A stretch of DNA of 17,349 nucleotides from Acidobacteriota bacterium (GCA_023429845.1 JAEZCY010000130.1:1-17349); one strand, 5' to 3'. Shown: positions 8,348 to 17,219, numbered from the stretch's first letter. Numbers and translations are program-made. Notes: generated from the sequence alone by a model not told the origin.

Positions 8348-8365
8348 GCGTCGCGCCGGCGACGC
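8348..8365 (-). terminator. Hairpin directly after the minus-strand gene
   Basis: GCGTCGC-GCCG-GCGACGC forms a 7-bp GC stem starting one base after the minus-strand stop codon. No T-run follows, so intrinsic termination is uncertain. Confidence 0.35.
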
Positions 8366-8366
8366 C

Positions 8367-8591
8367 TCAGTGGCAGGTCACGGCGGGGGCGGTGGCGGTC
8401 ATCGACGCATCGAGGCTGTCGAGCCACACTGCGCCACCCTGCTGGCGGGCGATGAGCAGGCCAAGGGAGATGGCGGCGAATCGGTCGGAAAAGCGCTGGT
8501 CGAGCAGGCAGCGATCCGCGTGATCGACGACGACCCAGCGGTCGCCCTCGGCCCGGACCGCCACATCGGCGAAATTGAGGGCATTGAACAT
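8367..8591 (-). CDS. Small hypothetical protein, DUF2188-like in pattern
   Basis: 74 residues from ATG 8591-8589, with Shine-Dalgarno GGAG at 8601-8598 and a 6-nt spacer. This supports the start; the in-frame 62-residue upstream extension is Arg/Pro/Gly-rich shadow sequence. The protein reads MFNALNFADVAVRAEGDRW and continues with hydrophobic and acidic strands (VVVDHADRCLLDQRF), one helix (RFAAISLGLLIARQ) and a strand (GAVWLDSLD). The pattern of strand, strand, Arg/Ala helix ending in AR, then strand resembles small DUF2188-type proteins, but this is only a visual likeness. There is no signal peptide or cysteine motif (only C28 and C73). It is the only minus-strand gene, converges with the GDSL gene and diverges from tilS. 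A sigma-54-like element lies directly upstream. Confidence 0.68.
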   Translation of the reverse strand: MFNALNFADVAVRAEGDRWVVVDHADRCLLDQRFSDRFAAISLGLLIARQQGGAVWLDSLDASMTATAPAVTCH

Positions 8592-8604
8592 GATGGACTC
8601 CGTC

Positions 8605-8620
8605 AGCACGGAACGTGCCA
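8605..8620 (-). promoter_or_regulatory. Sigma-54 (RpoN) -24/-12 promoter candidate for the minus-strand small gene
   Basis: Read on the minus strand, TGGCACGTTCCGTGCT matches TGGCACG-N4-TTGCW at 12 of 13 fixed positions. The -24 GG is at 8619-8618 and the -12 GC at 8607-8606. The predicted transcript start, near 8594, is 3 bases before the ATG and downstream of the apparent Shine-Dalgarno. This conflict is unresolved. Confidence 0.5.
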
Positions 8621-8663
8621 CGTCCCGGGTTCGTCCTGCATTCGACTGATCTCGAGGGCCGGC

Positions 8664-8685
8664 GGTTCCATCCGCGCGCGGAACC
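8664..8685. promoter_or_regulatory. Inverted repeat GGTTCC-N10-GGAACC in the divergent gap
   Basis: A perfect 6-bp inverted repeat centred about 80 bp upstream of the start predicted for the minus-strand gene. A second one, GCCCGG-N8-CCGGGC, is at 8718-8737. Either could bind a regulator of the sigma-54-like promoter at 8605-8620, or of tilS. No known operator is recognised. Confidence 0.25.
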
Positions 8686-8789
8686 TGCGATCCTGACGCC
8701 CGCAGGGGTGACGCCGAGCCCGGCACTGCCCCCGGGCACGAGGGCATTCCTCGGGGAAAGTCCCGACGCCCGCCCAACTATTACGCGCT

Positions 8790-10243
8790 GTGACCCGCTT
8801 TCCGACCCGCGTCTGGGCGACCATCCGCCGGTACGGCCTCCTCAGCGACGGCGATCGCGTGCTCGTGGCGCTCTCGGGCGGGGCGGACTCGATGGCACTG
8901 CTGCACGTGCTGTCGACGCTCGTGCCGCGTGCCCGCAGCCGCATCGTCGGCATCGTGCACGTCCATCACGGCTTGCGCGGCGACGCCGCCGATGCCGACG
9001 CGCAGTTCTGCGAGGCTGTGGCGGCGTCGATGGGAGTGCCGTTCGACCTCGTGCACGTCGACGTGCCCAACGAGGCGGCGCGGCGTCGCTGGTCGGTCGA
9101 GCGCACGGCGCACGCCTTGAGGCACGCCGCATTCCGACTCGTCGCGCGTCGGCGTCTGGCGACGCGCGTAGCGCTGGGGCACACGCTCGACGATCAGGCG
9201 GAAACCGTGCTGTTGCGCCTGCTTCGCGGGGCCGGCACCCGCGGCCTGGCGGGCATGTGGCCGTCGCGCGGGCTCCTGATTCGGCCGCTCATCGAAGTGA
9301 GGCGGGCCGACGTGGAACATTACGCGGGTGAACGGGGTCTCACGTGGAGAGAGGACGCGTCCAACCGCGACCTCGACATCCCCCGCAACCGCGTGCGTCA
9401 TGTCGTCCTTCCCGCGCTGATGCAGGTGAGCGGGCTGCGATTGCCGGAACGGCTGGCGCGACAGGCTGATGCGTGGCGGGACGACGAGCAGTGGCTCGCG
9501 GCCAGCGTGGCGGCCGAGTTGCCGTCGGTGCTGATGCCCGACCCGGACGGTGGCTGGAGCGTTGACCTGCGCCGCCTGGCGCTCGTGCCGCCCATGCTGC
9601 GGCGCCGGGTGCGGATGGCCGCGCTGGAGCAGATGCTGCCGCACGGACAGGTGTCGCTGGCGCTCGTTGACGCCCTCGCCCGGCTCGAACGGCTGCGCGA
9701 TGGCAGCACGGCGCGTCTGCGCACGCTGACCGTGACGCGACGGGGCGCGCTGCTGCAGGTGGCGAGCGCCGGGGCGCCGGGACAAGCTTGGCGACCGGGG
9801 CAGGGACCTGGGCCGTCCCGTTGGTCGGCCATCCCGCCGCGGGTGCTCGAACTGCCGGGTGTGGCTGAAGTGGACGAGGCGCAATTGCGCATCGAGGCGT
9901 CGGTTCTCCGACGCGAGGCATGGCGGCCGGAGGCTGAACCGATACCGGCCGGGGCGATGTCGGTGGCGCTCGACGCCGACCGTGTGGGCACCGCGCTCGT
10001 GATTCGGGGGCGGCGGCCCGGTGACCGGATGCGGCCGAGAGGCGCGCCGGGTAGTCAGAAGATTCAGGATTTGATGGTGAACCGGAAAGTTCCACGCGGG
10101 GACCGCGATCGTGTGCCCGTCATCACGTCGTCCGACGGGCAGATTGCATGGGTGGTTGGCCTGGCAGTCGGCGAGGAATTTGCAATCCAGCCACATACAG
10201 CCGCCGTGCTACTCTTGCAAGCTACGCGGTCAGGAGGAAAGGC

Positions 10244-10247
<4 letters not shown>
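8790..10247 (+). CDS. tilS: tRNA(Ile)-lysidine synthase
   Basis: 485 residues. The N-terminal PP-loop ATPase domain has SGGADS (29-34), HVHHGLRG (57-64) and the TilS-specific GHTLDDQAETV starting at residue 130. A middle helical domain follows, then a C-terminal TilS-type domain with GDRMRPRGAPGSQKIQDLM and VPRGDRDRVPVI. The enzyme ligates lysine to C34 of the CAU-anticodon tRNA-Ile2, changing codon reading from AUG to AUA; it is essential in most bacteria. Length is close to the long (Bacillus-type) form. GTG 8790 is chosen because the PP-loop sits at the usual distance; there is no Shine-Dalgarno. TATTAC at 8779-8784 could be a -10 element giving a nearly leaderless message. The 3' end overlaps ftsH by 4 bases. 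Confidence 0.95.
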
Positions 10248-12160
<1,913 letters not shown>

Positions 12161-12167
12161 TCGAGAG

Positions 12168-12197
12168 ATTGGAAATTTGAAATTCGAGATTTCCAAT
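12168..12197. repeat. AT-rich inverted repeat after ftsH
   Basis: ATTGGAAAT (12168-12176) and ATTTCCAAT (12189-12197) are perfect 9-bp arms. The stem reaches about 11 bp with a wobble and an added T-A pair. It starts 8 bases after the ftsH stop and is strikingly AT-rich for this genome. It could be a dispersed intergenic repeat or an mRNA 3'-end stabiliser. Confidence 0.55.
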
Positions 12198-12206
12198 TAC
12201 GCGAGC

Positions 12207-12245
12207 AGTGAAAAAGGGCTCCGGTCTCCGGCGCCCTTTTTCATT
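12207..12245. terminator. Strong Rho-independent terminator after ftsH
   Basis: The stem has outer arms TGAAAAAGGGC / GCCCTTTTTCA and inner arms CCGG / CCGG around a TCT loop, with one T-C mismatch. The + strand T-run is 12237-12241. The A-run on the left arm makes it able to act in both directions. It ends the tilS-ftsH transcript and isolates folP. Confidence 0.9.
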
Positions 12246-12290
12246 TCCAGCCCTCGAAGCATTCCCGTGCTGGTGACAACTCCGAGATTC

Positions 12291-12308
12291 TGCAATTCTT
12301 CAATTGCA
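12291..12308 (+). promoter_or_regulatory. Hairpin at the folP start codon
   Basis: TGCAATT-CTTC-AATTGCA is a perfect 7-bp inverted repeat whose last base is the A of the folP ATG. No Shine-Dalgarno is present. GTGACA at 12273-12278 is a possible -35 but no convincing -10 follows at 17 bp. The hairpin could affect translation initiation. Confidence 0.35.
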
Positions 12309-13192
12309 TGCGCGTCACCCGCCGCCGGTACACCCTGGCGCTCCCGCACGGCCGCACGCTCGAGCTGGGCAGGCGGACGTTGGTGATGGGCATCCTCAAC
12401 GTCACGCCCGACAGCTTCTCGGACGGCGGACGCCACGCTGACCCGCATCGGGCAATCGACGCGGCCCACGCCATGGTGGAGGCCGGCGCCGACATCATCG
12501 ACGTCGGCGGCGAGTCCACCCGACCCGGCGCGCCGCCCGTTGATGCAGACGACGAACGCGCGCGTGTGCTGCCCGTGGTCGCGGCCCTGATCCGGCATCT
12601 CGCCGTGCCCGTCTCTGTGGACACGACGAAGTCCGCGGTCGCCGCGGCGGCGATCGACGCGGGCGCGTCGCTGGTCAACGACATAAGCGGCCTGCGTTTC
12701 GACCCCGGGTTGGCCGGCGTGGCGCGACGGGGCGGCGCTGCGCTGATCCTCATGCACATGCGCGGCGTGCCGGCCGACATGTACCGCCATGCGAACTACG
12801 GCGACGTGGTCGCGGAGGTTGCCGCCGAGCTCGAGTGGAGCGTCGCCGCGGCGCTCGACGCCGGCGTGCCGAGCAACGCCCTCGTGGTCGACCCCGGGCT
12901 GGGGTTTGCCAAGCACGCCGCACAGAGCTGGGCCGTCCTTGCCCACCTGGATCACCCCGCGTTGCGGGCGATGGACCTGCCGATGCTCGTCGGCGCATCG
13001 CGCAAGTCGTTCCTGCAGGCGGCGATCGGGGACCGTCCGGCGGAGGAGCGCGACCCGGCCAGTCACGCGGCCGCGGTGGTCGCCGTGCTTGCCGGAGCGC
13101 ACGTCCTGCGCGTGCACGACGTCGCGGGGAGTGTGCAGGCCGTACGCGTGGCAGATATGATCAGCGCCGCAGCCCAGCCAGGCGATTCCTGA
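12308..13192 (+). CDS. folP: Dihydropteroate synthase
   Basis: 294 residues with all DHPS signatures on a TIM barrel: GILNVTPDSFSDGG (28-41), DIIDVGGESTRPGA (62-75), VSVDTTK (102-108), ND (124-125), HMRG (150-153), DPGLGF (195-200), the pterin/phosphate-binding SRK (231-233) and RVHD (268-271). It condenses p-aminobenzoate with dihydropterin pyrophosphate to make dihydropteroate in cytoplasmic folate synthesis, and is the sulfonamide target. Length is typical. ATG 12308 is preferred because the first signature is at residue 28; no ribosome site is visible. It follows the ftsH terminator and is separated from cdaA by only 21 bp, so folP-cdaA-cdaR probably form one transcript. Confidence 0.97.
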   Translation: MRVTRRRYTLALPHGRTLELGRRTLVMGILNVTPDSFSDGGRHADPHRAIDAAHAMVEAGADIIDVGGESTRPGAPPVDADDERARVLPVVAALIRHLAVPVSVDTTKSAVAAAAIDAGASLVNDISGLRFDPGLAGVARRGGAALILMHMRGVPADMYRHANYGDVVAEVAAELEWSVAAALDAGVPSNALVVDPGLGFAKHAAQSWAVLAHLDHPALRAMDLPMLVGASRKSFLQAAIGDRPAEERDPASHAAAVVAVLAGAHVLRVHDVAGSVQAVRVADMISAAAQPGDS

Positions 13193-13213
13193 CGGGACGC
13201 TGCTGCCGACCCG

Positions 13214-14017
13214 ATGGACTCGCTGCTCTCCTGGATCAATCGCACGCCACTGACATGGTGGGACGTCGTCGACGTCCTCGTCGTGGCGTTGATCATCTAC
13301 GAGTCGCTCAAGCTGATTCGTGGCACGCGCGCCATGCAGATGGCGTTCGGGTCGGCGCTGCTCGTCGGGCTGTATTTCTTCTCGATTGCGGCGCCGCTCC
13401 AGACGGTCAACTGGCTGATCCGGAACCTGATCGGCTACGTCGTGTTCGCGGCCATCGTGTTGTTCCAGAACGACATCCGGCGGGCGCTGGCGCACTTCGG
13501 GCGAACGCCTTTCGTGCGCGCCTTCTCGCGCGCCGAGAACGATGACGAGACGATCGAGGAGGTGGTGACGGCGGCGGTACAGCTGGCCGACAGGCGCACG
13601 GGCGCCCTGATCGTCATCGAGCGCCAGATCGGGCTGCGCAACTACATCGAGAGCGGCATCCCCCTCGACGCAATGGTCACGCACGACCTGCTCGTCTCGG
13701 TCTTCCAGACGAGCGGGCCGCTCCATGACGGCGCGGTCATCATCCAGGAGAACCGCATTGCCGCCGCGTCCTGCTTCCTGCCCCTCACCGTCAACCCGAC
13801 GCTCAGTACCGAGCTCGGCACGCGGCACCGGGCCGCCATCGGCCTCACCGAGGAGAACGACGCGGTGACGGTGGTGGTGTCGGAGGAAACCGGCCGCATC
13901 TCCATCGCGACGGAAGGGCAGATGTCGCGCGGGTTCACTGCCGAGACGCTGCGAGCGCGGCTGACGCAGCTCGTGCTCCAGCGCAAGACGGGCCGCCGGA
14001 CGCGGCCGCGCCCCTGA
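13214..14017 (+). CDS. cdaA: Diadenylate cyclase CdaA (DisA_N/DAC domain)
   Basis: 267 residues with the CdaA layout: three N-terminal membrane helices (about 18-34, 44-60 and 68-84), a short linker, then a cytoplasmic DAC domain. The two catalytic motifs are intact: DGA within PLHDGAVII (172-174) and RHRAA within GTRHRAAIG (204-208). It condenses two ATP into the second messenger cyclic-di-AMP. The gene is followed 4 bases later by its partner cdaR (ybbR), then by glmM, the arrangement known from Firmicutes, where CdaR and GlmM bind and modulate CdaA. ATG 13214 lacks a Shine-Dalgarno. The C-terminal tail (KTGRRTRPRP) is short and basic. Confidence 0.95.
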   Translation: MDSLLSWINRTPLTWWDVVDVLVVALIIYESLKLIRGTRAMQMAFGSALLVGLYFFSIAAPLQTVNWLIRNLIGYVVFAAIVLFQNDIRRALAHFGRTPFVRAFSRAENDDETIEEVVTAAVQLADRRTGALIVIERQIGLRNYIESGIPLDAMVTHDLLVSVFQTSGPLHDGAVIIQENRIAAASCFLPLTVNPTLSTELGTRHRAAIGLTEENDAVTVVVSEETGRISIATEGQMSRGFTAETLRARLTQLVLQRKTGRRTRPRP

Positions 14018-14021
14018 CGCC

Positions 14022-14933
14022 ATGACCGTGCAGCTGTTTGCCAACCTGCCGCTGAAGATGTTCTCGCTGCTGCTGGCGGGTGTGTTGTGGCTGGCCGTGT
14101 CGGGGCAGAGCACGGTGGAGCGCAACATTCGCGTGCCGCTCGAGTATCAGAGCGTGCCCCCAGGCATGGAGATCGTCGGCGAGCCGCCAGACGAGGTGGA
14201 CGTCCGGCTGCGCGGGTCATCGGGCAACCTCGCCCGCGTCGTGCAGGGCGACGTCGTTGCCGCCCTCGATCTCACGAGTGCCCGCCCGGGCACGCGCATC
14301 TTCAACCTGCAGCCGCGGGCGGTGCGGGTGCCGTTCGGCGTACAGGTCGTGCAGGTGACGCCGCCCACCATCTCGCTCGACCTGGAGTATTCCGGGCAGA
14401 AGGTCGTGCCGGTGTCGCCGGTCGTCGAGGGCGACCCGGCGCCGGGGTTCGTCGTCGGCCGCATCACGACGTCGCCGGCGACGGTCGAGGTCGTGGGTCC
14501 GCTCGGACGCCTCGCGAACCTGCGGGAGGCCACGACCGAGCCCGTCCGTGTGGACCGGGCGCGGGAGCGGGTCGAGGATCGCGTCACGATCGGTGTCGAG
14601 GATCCGTCGGTTCGCCTGCGTGAACCGATGACGGCGCTCGTGACCGTGGAAGTCATGCCGGAGGTCGTCGAGCAGACGCTGACCGGCGTTCCCGTACGTT
14701 CGGCCAACCTGCCGAATGGCCGCACGGCGCGTGTGTCGCCGGCGCAGGTGGCGGTGACCCTTCGCGGCTCGAAGGCACTGCTGGAGAGCCTGGGCGCCGA
14801 CGGCCTGCAGGCCGATGTGGACCTCGGGGACCTGGGGCGCGGGCGTCACAGCGTGCCCGTCAGGGTCCCCAACCGGGAAGGACTGGTCGTGGAGCGCATC
14901 GCCCCGGCCAGCGTCACGGTGACGATAAGGTGA
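14022..14933 (+). CDS. cdaR: YbbR-domain protein, CdaA regulator CdaR
   Basis: 303 residues. One N-terminal membrane anchor (about 10-27) is followed by three successive YbbR-type repeats of ~85-90 residues, at about 35-123, 126-212 and 218-303. Each is an all-beta unit; a VEVVGPLGRLANL-type turn and a terminal VTVEV / VTVTI strand recur. The repeats are exported to the periplasmic side. In Firmicutes CdaR binds CdaA through the membrane and tunes c-di-AMP output; this role is inferred here from gene order. The ATG is 4 bases after the cdaA stop, so coupling is likely. After the stop comes a 136-bp gap before glmM, longer than the other spacers in the block. Confidence 0.92.
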   Translation: MTVQLFANLPLKMFSLLLAGVLWLAVSGQSTVERNIRVPLEYQSVPPGMEIVGEPPDEVDVRLRGSSGNLARVVQGDVVAALDLTSARPGTRIFNLQPRAVRVPFGVQVVQVTPPTISLDLEYSGQKVVPVSPVVEGDPAPGFVVGRITTSPATVEVVGPLGRLANLREATTEPVRVDRARERVEDRVTIGVEDPSVRLREPMTALVTVEVMPEVVEQTLTGVPVRSANLPNGRTARVSPAQVAVTLRGSKALLESLGADGLQADVDLGDLGRGRHSVPVRVPNREGLVVERIAPASVTVTIR

Positions 14934-15069
14934 GTCCCTCTCGGCCTTCGTCGTCCGGCCTTCGGCCTGGCGGCGGTCGCGACGTTGCAGGGCAGACGGT
15001 CAGCAGGGGCTGTAATGGGTCGTTCGTTCAGGTAGGCTGGCAGGCCGCAGGCCGCAGGCTGATTCTTCT
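14934..15069 (+). promoter_or_regulatory. glmM upstream region: short repeats and promoter candidate
   Basis: The gap holds two copies of CGGCCTTCG (14942-14950 and 14956-14964), the second forming GGCC-TTC-GGCC. It also has TTCAGGTAGGCTGG (15027-15040) with TAGGCT as a candidate -10, and three tandem CAGGCCG-type heptamers (15041-15061, the third CAGGCTG). The last 45 bases resemble the leader of the gene at 17220. No clear -35 or Shine-Dalgarno. Confidence 0.35.
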
Positions 15070-16407
15070 ATGAAACTGTTCGGAACCGATGGTGTGCGTG
15101 GAGTGGCCGGAGAGGCGCCGCTCGACGAGACGACGATCATGCGCCTTGGCGCGGCCCTCGTGCGGGTACTGCCGCATCAGGGGCCGGTACGATTGCTCAC
15201 GGGGCGCGACACGCGTGAGTCGGGCTTCTGGATCGAGCGCGCCCTGGCTCGCGGCGTGCGCGCGATGGGGGGCGACGTGCTCTCCGCCGGCGTCGTGCCG
15301 ACGCCTGCCGTTGCCGTGATCACCCGCGAGCAGGACTTCGACGCCGGCATCGTGATCTCTGCGTCGCACAACCCGTACGAAGACAACGGCATCAAGGTGT
15401 TCTCCGGCCACGGGCAGAAGTTCGACGAGGCGCTGGAGTCGCAGGTGGAGGCCCTCGTCGCCGACCCGCACTTCATGGTGCCCGCCGATGCGGCTGCGGA
15501 GATCGAAGCCCACGAGGTCGTCGAGGCGTACATGCGGCATGCGCAGGCCGCGCTGCCGTTTGCCGGCAACGTGTCGGGGCTCCGCATCGGCCTCGATTGC
15601 GCCAACGGCGCGACGACGACCGTGGCCCCGCGGTTGTTCCGGTCACTCGGGCTGGACGTGCACGTCATCGGCAACGAGCCGGACGGCCGCAACATCAACC
15701 TGCATTGCGGCTCCACGCATCTCGACGCGCTCACGGCACTGGTGCGCGAACAACGGCTGGCGCTCGGCATCGCCTTCGACGGCGACGGCGACCGCTGCCT
15801 GATGGTCGACGAGGACGGCGACGTCGTCGACGGCGACGCCATCATCCTGATGCTCGCGCTGCACCTGCACCGCACCGGCGGGCTTGCGAAGAACACCGTG
15901 GTCGCCACCGTGATGAGCAACCTCGGGCTGGAGCGGGCCCTCGCGGCGCAGGACATCCGCCTCGTGCGCACCGCCGTCGGCGACAAGCACGTGATGGAGG
16001 CGATTCGCGACAACGGCTATGCGCTCGGCGGCGAGCAGTCGGGCCACGTCATCGTGTCGGAACATCTCTTCACCGGCGACGGCATCGTCACGGCGCTGCG
16101 CGTGCTGCGCGTGATGGCCGAGACCGGGCGCAGCCTTCGCGATCTGGCGTCGGAACTGGTGACCTACCCGCAGGTCCTCGTCAACGTCCGCGTCGGCCGT
16201 CGTGCGCCCGTGGCGGAGGTGCCCGCCCTCGCCGCGGCGATCGACGGCGTCGAGCGCCGTCTGGGCGACGATGGACGTCTGCTCGTGCGCTACTCGGGCA
16301 CCGAGCCGCTGCTGCGCATCATGCTCGAAGGACGCGACCAGCGCGAGATCGAGACCTGGGCGCACGAGATCGCCGACGCCGCCAGGGGCGCGTTGGGAGC
16401 CGGATAG
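15070..16407 (+). CDS. glmM: Phosphoglucosamine mutase
   Basis: 445 residues with the alpha-D-phosphohexomutase layout. The N-terminus MKLFGTDGVRG is diagnostic of GlmM. The phosphoserine loop is ISASHNPYEDNGIK with S99 as the phosphorylated residue, the metal loop is FDGDGDR (236-242), the sugar-specificity loop is GGEQSGH (320-326), and the C-terminal phosphate-binding loop is RYSGTEP (407-413). It converts glucosamine-6-phosphate to glucosamine-1-phosphate, feeding UDP-GlcNAc for peptidoglycan and LPS. Its place after cdaA-cdaR repeats the Firmicutes order, where GlmM can inhibit CdaA. ATG 15070 gives the canonical N-terminus despite no Shine-Dalgarno. pdxJ starts 22 bp downstream. Confidence 0.97.
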   Translation: MKLFGTDGVRGVAGEAPLDETTIMRLGAALVRVLPHQGPVRLLTGRDTRESGFWIERALARGVRAMGGDVLSAGVVPTPAVAVITREQDFDAGIVISASHNPYEDNGIKVFSGHGQKFDEALESQVEALVADPHFMVPADAAAEIEAHEVVEAYMRHAQAALPFAGNVSGLRIGLDCANGATTTVAPRLFRSLGLDVHVIGNEPDGRNINLHCGSTHLDALTALVREQRLALGIAFDGDGDRCLMVDEDGDVVDGDAIILMLALHLHRTGGLAKNTVVATVMSNLGLERALAAQDIRLVRTAVGDKHVMEAIRDNGYALGGEQSGHVIVSEHLFTGDGIVTALRVLRVMAETGRSLRDLASELVTYPQVLVNVRVGRRAPVAEVPALAAAIDGVERRLGDDGRLLVRYSGTEPLLRIMLEGRDQREIETWAHEIADAARGALGAG

Positions 16408-16429
16408 GGAAATTGCGATATCGCCGCCC

Positions 16430-17170
16430 ATGGCCAAGCTTTCCGTGAACGTGAACAAGGTCGCCACGCTGCGCAACAGCCGCGGCGGTGCGATTCCGTC
16501 GGTGGTCGACGCCGCGCGCGTGTGCATCGAAGCCGGCGCGCCCGGCATCACCGTGCACCCGCGTGCCGACGGGCGGCACATCACCTTCCAGGACGTGCAC
16601 GACCTGAAGGACCTGCTCGAGCCCTGGACGGCTGTCGAGTTCAACATCGAAGGCGACCCCCGCCCCGACCTGCTCAACCTCGTGGAGTCGGTGCGTCCCC
16701 ACCAGTGCACGCTGGTGCCGGTGCGCCCCGGCGAGATCACGAGCGAGGCCGGATGGCCGCCCGATGCCGACGAGAAGGATCTGCGCGACGTGATTGCACG
16801 GCTGCGGGGGCACGGCATCCGGGTGTCGCTGTTCGTGAACCCCGACGTCAGCGCCGTCCGCTTCGCGCACAGAGTTGGCGCCGACCGCGTCGAGCTCTAC
16901 ACGGAGCCGTACGCGCGGGGCTTCAACACGTCGGGCGTCTCGCTCGTCGACGCACTCGCTCCCTACGTGGCGGCCGCGACGGCGGCTGCGGACCTCGGCA
17001 TCGGCGTCAATGCGGGACACGATCTCGACCTCGAGAACCTCCCCGACTTCGTGCAGGCCATGCCGCGGCTCGACGAGGTGTCGATCGGGCACGCCCTCAT
17101 CAGCTACGCCCTCTACGTCGGCTTGCGCCAGGCGGTGCTCGAGTACCGCGAGGCCGCCGGCGAGGGATGA
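16430..17170 (+). CDS. pdxJ: Pyridoxine 5'-phosphate synthase
   Basis: 246 residues, the usual PdxJ length, starting at ATG 16430 with the family N-terminus MAKLSVNVNKVATLRNSRGG. The longer in-frame reading from 16202 lies inside glmM and is discarded. Visible active-site regions are TVHPRADGRHI (41-51; H43, R45, H50), E70 in EFNIEGD, ELYTE (155-159), NAGHDLDLENL (194-204; H197) and EVSIGHA (216-222). It joins 1-deoxy-D-xylulose 5-phosphate with 1-amino-3-oxopropyl phosphate to form pyridoxine 5'-phosphate, the last ring-closing step of DXP-dependent vitamin B6 synthesis. The 22-bp gap to glmM suggests co-transcription. In E. coli, pdxJ is followed by acpS; here it is not. Confidence 0.97.
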   Translation: MAKLSVNVNKVATLRNSRGGAIPSVVDAARVCIEAGAPGITVHPRADGRHITFQDVHDLKDLLEPWTAVEFNIEGDPRPDLLNLVESVRPHQCTLVPVRPGEITSEAGWPPDADEKDLRDVIARLRGHGIRVSLFVNPDVSAVRFAHRVGADRVELYTEPYARGFNTSGVSLVDALAPYVAAATAAADLGIGVNAGHDLDLENLPDFVQAMPRLDEVSIGHALISYALYVGLRQAVLEYREAAGEG

Positions 17171-17219
17171 GCGTCAGTCTTCAGGTAGCCTGTACCCTGC
17201 GGTCCGCAGCCTTATCTTC
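17171..17219 (+). promoter_or_regulatory. Short leader with hairpin before the right-edge gene
   Basis: TTCAGGTAGCCTG (17180-17192) contains TAGCCT, a candidate -10. Hairpin CTGCG-GTC-CGCAG (17197-17209) is followed by CCTTATCTTC, then the ATG. The layout is close to the glmM leader. The hairpin could instead be a weak terminator for pdxJ. Confidence 0.35.

Noticed and set aside
8592..8777. N-terminal extension of the minus-strand small gene
   Set aside because: 62 extra residues of Arg/Pro/Gly/Ser-rich sequence run across the promoter candidate; ATG 8591 has a GGAG site.
12197..14128. 643-codon open frame on the minus strand opposite folP and cdaA
   Set aside because: High-GC shadow: Arg/His/Asp-rich low-complexity translation with no domain, fully antisense to two genes with intact catalytic motifs.
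14974..14989. Sigma-54-like GG-N10-GC before glmM (ends TTGCA)
   Set aside because: Only the GG and TTGCA fit; the rest of the -24 box is mismatched.
16202..16429. N-terminal extension of pdxJ inside glmM
   Set aside because: The true family N-terminus begins at ATG 16430; upstream sequence is glmM read in another frame.
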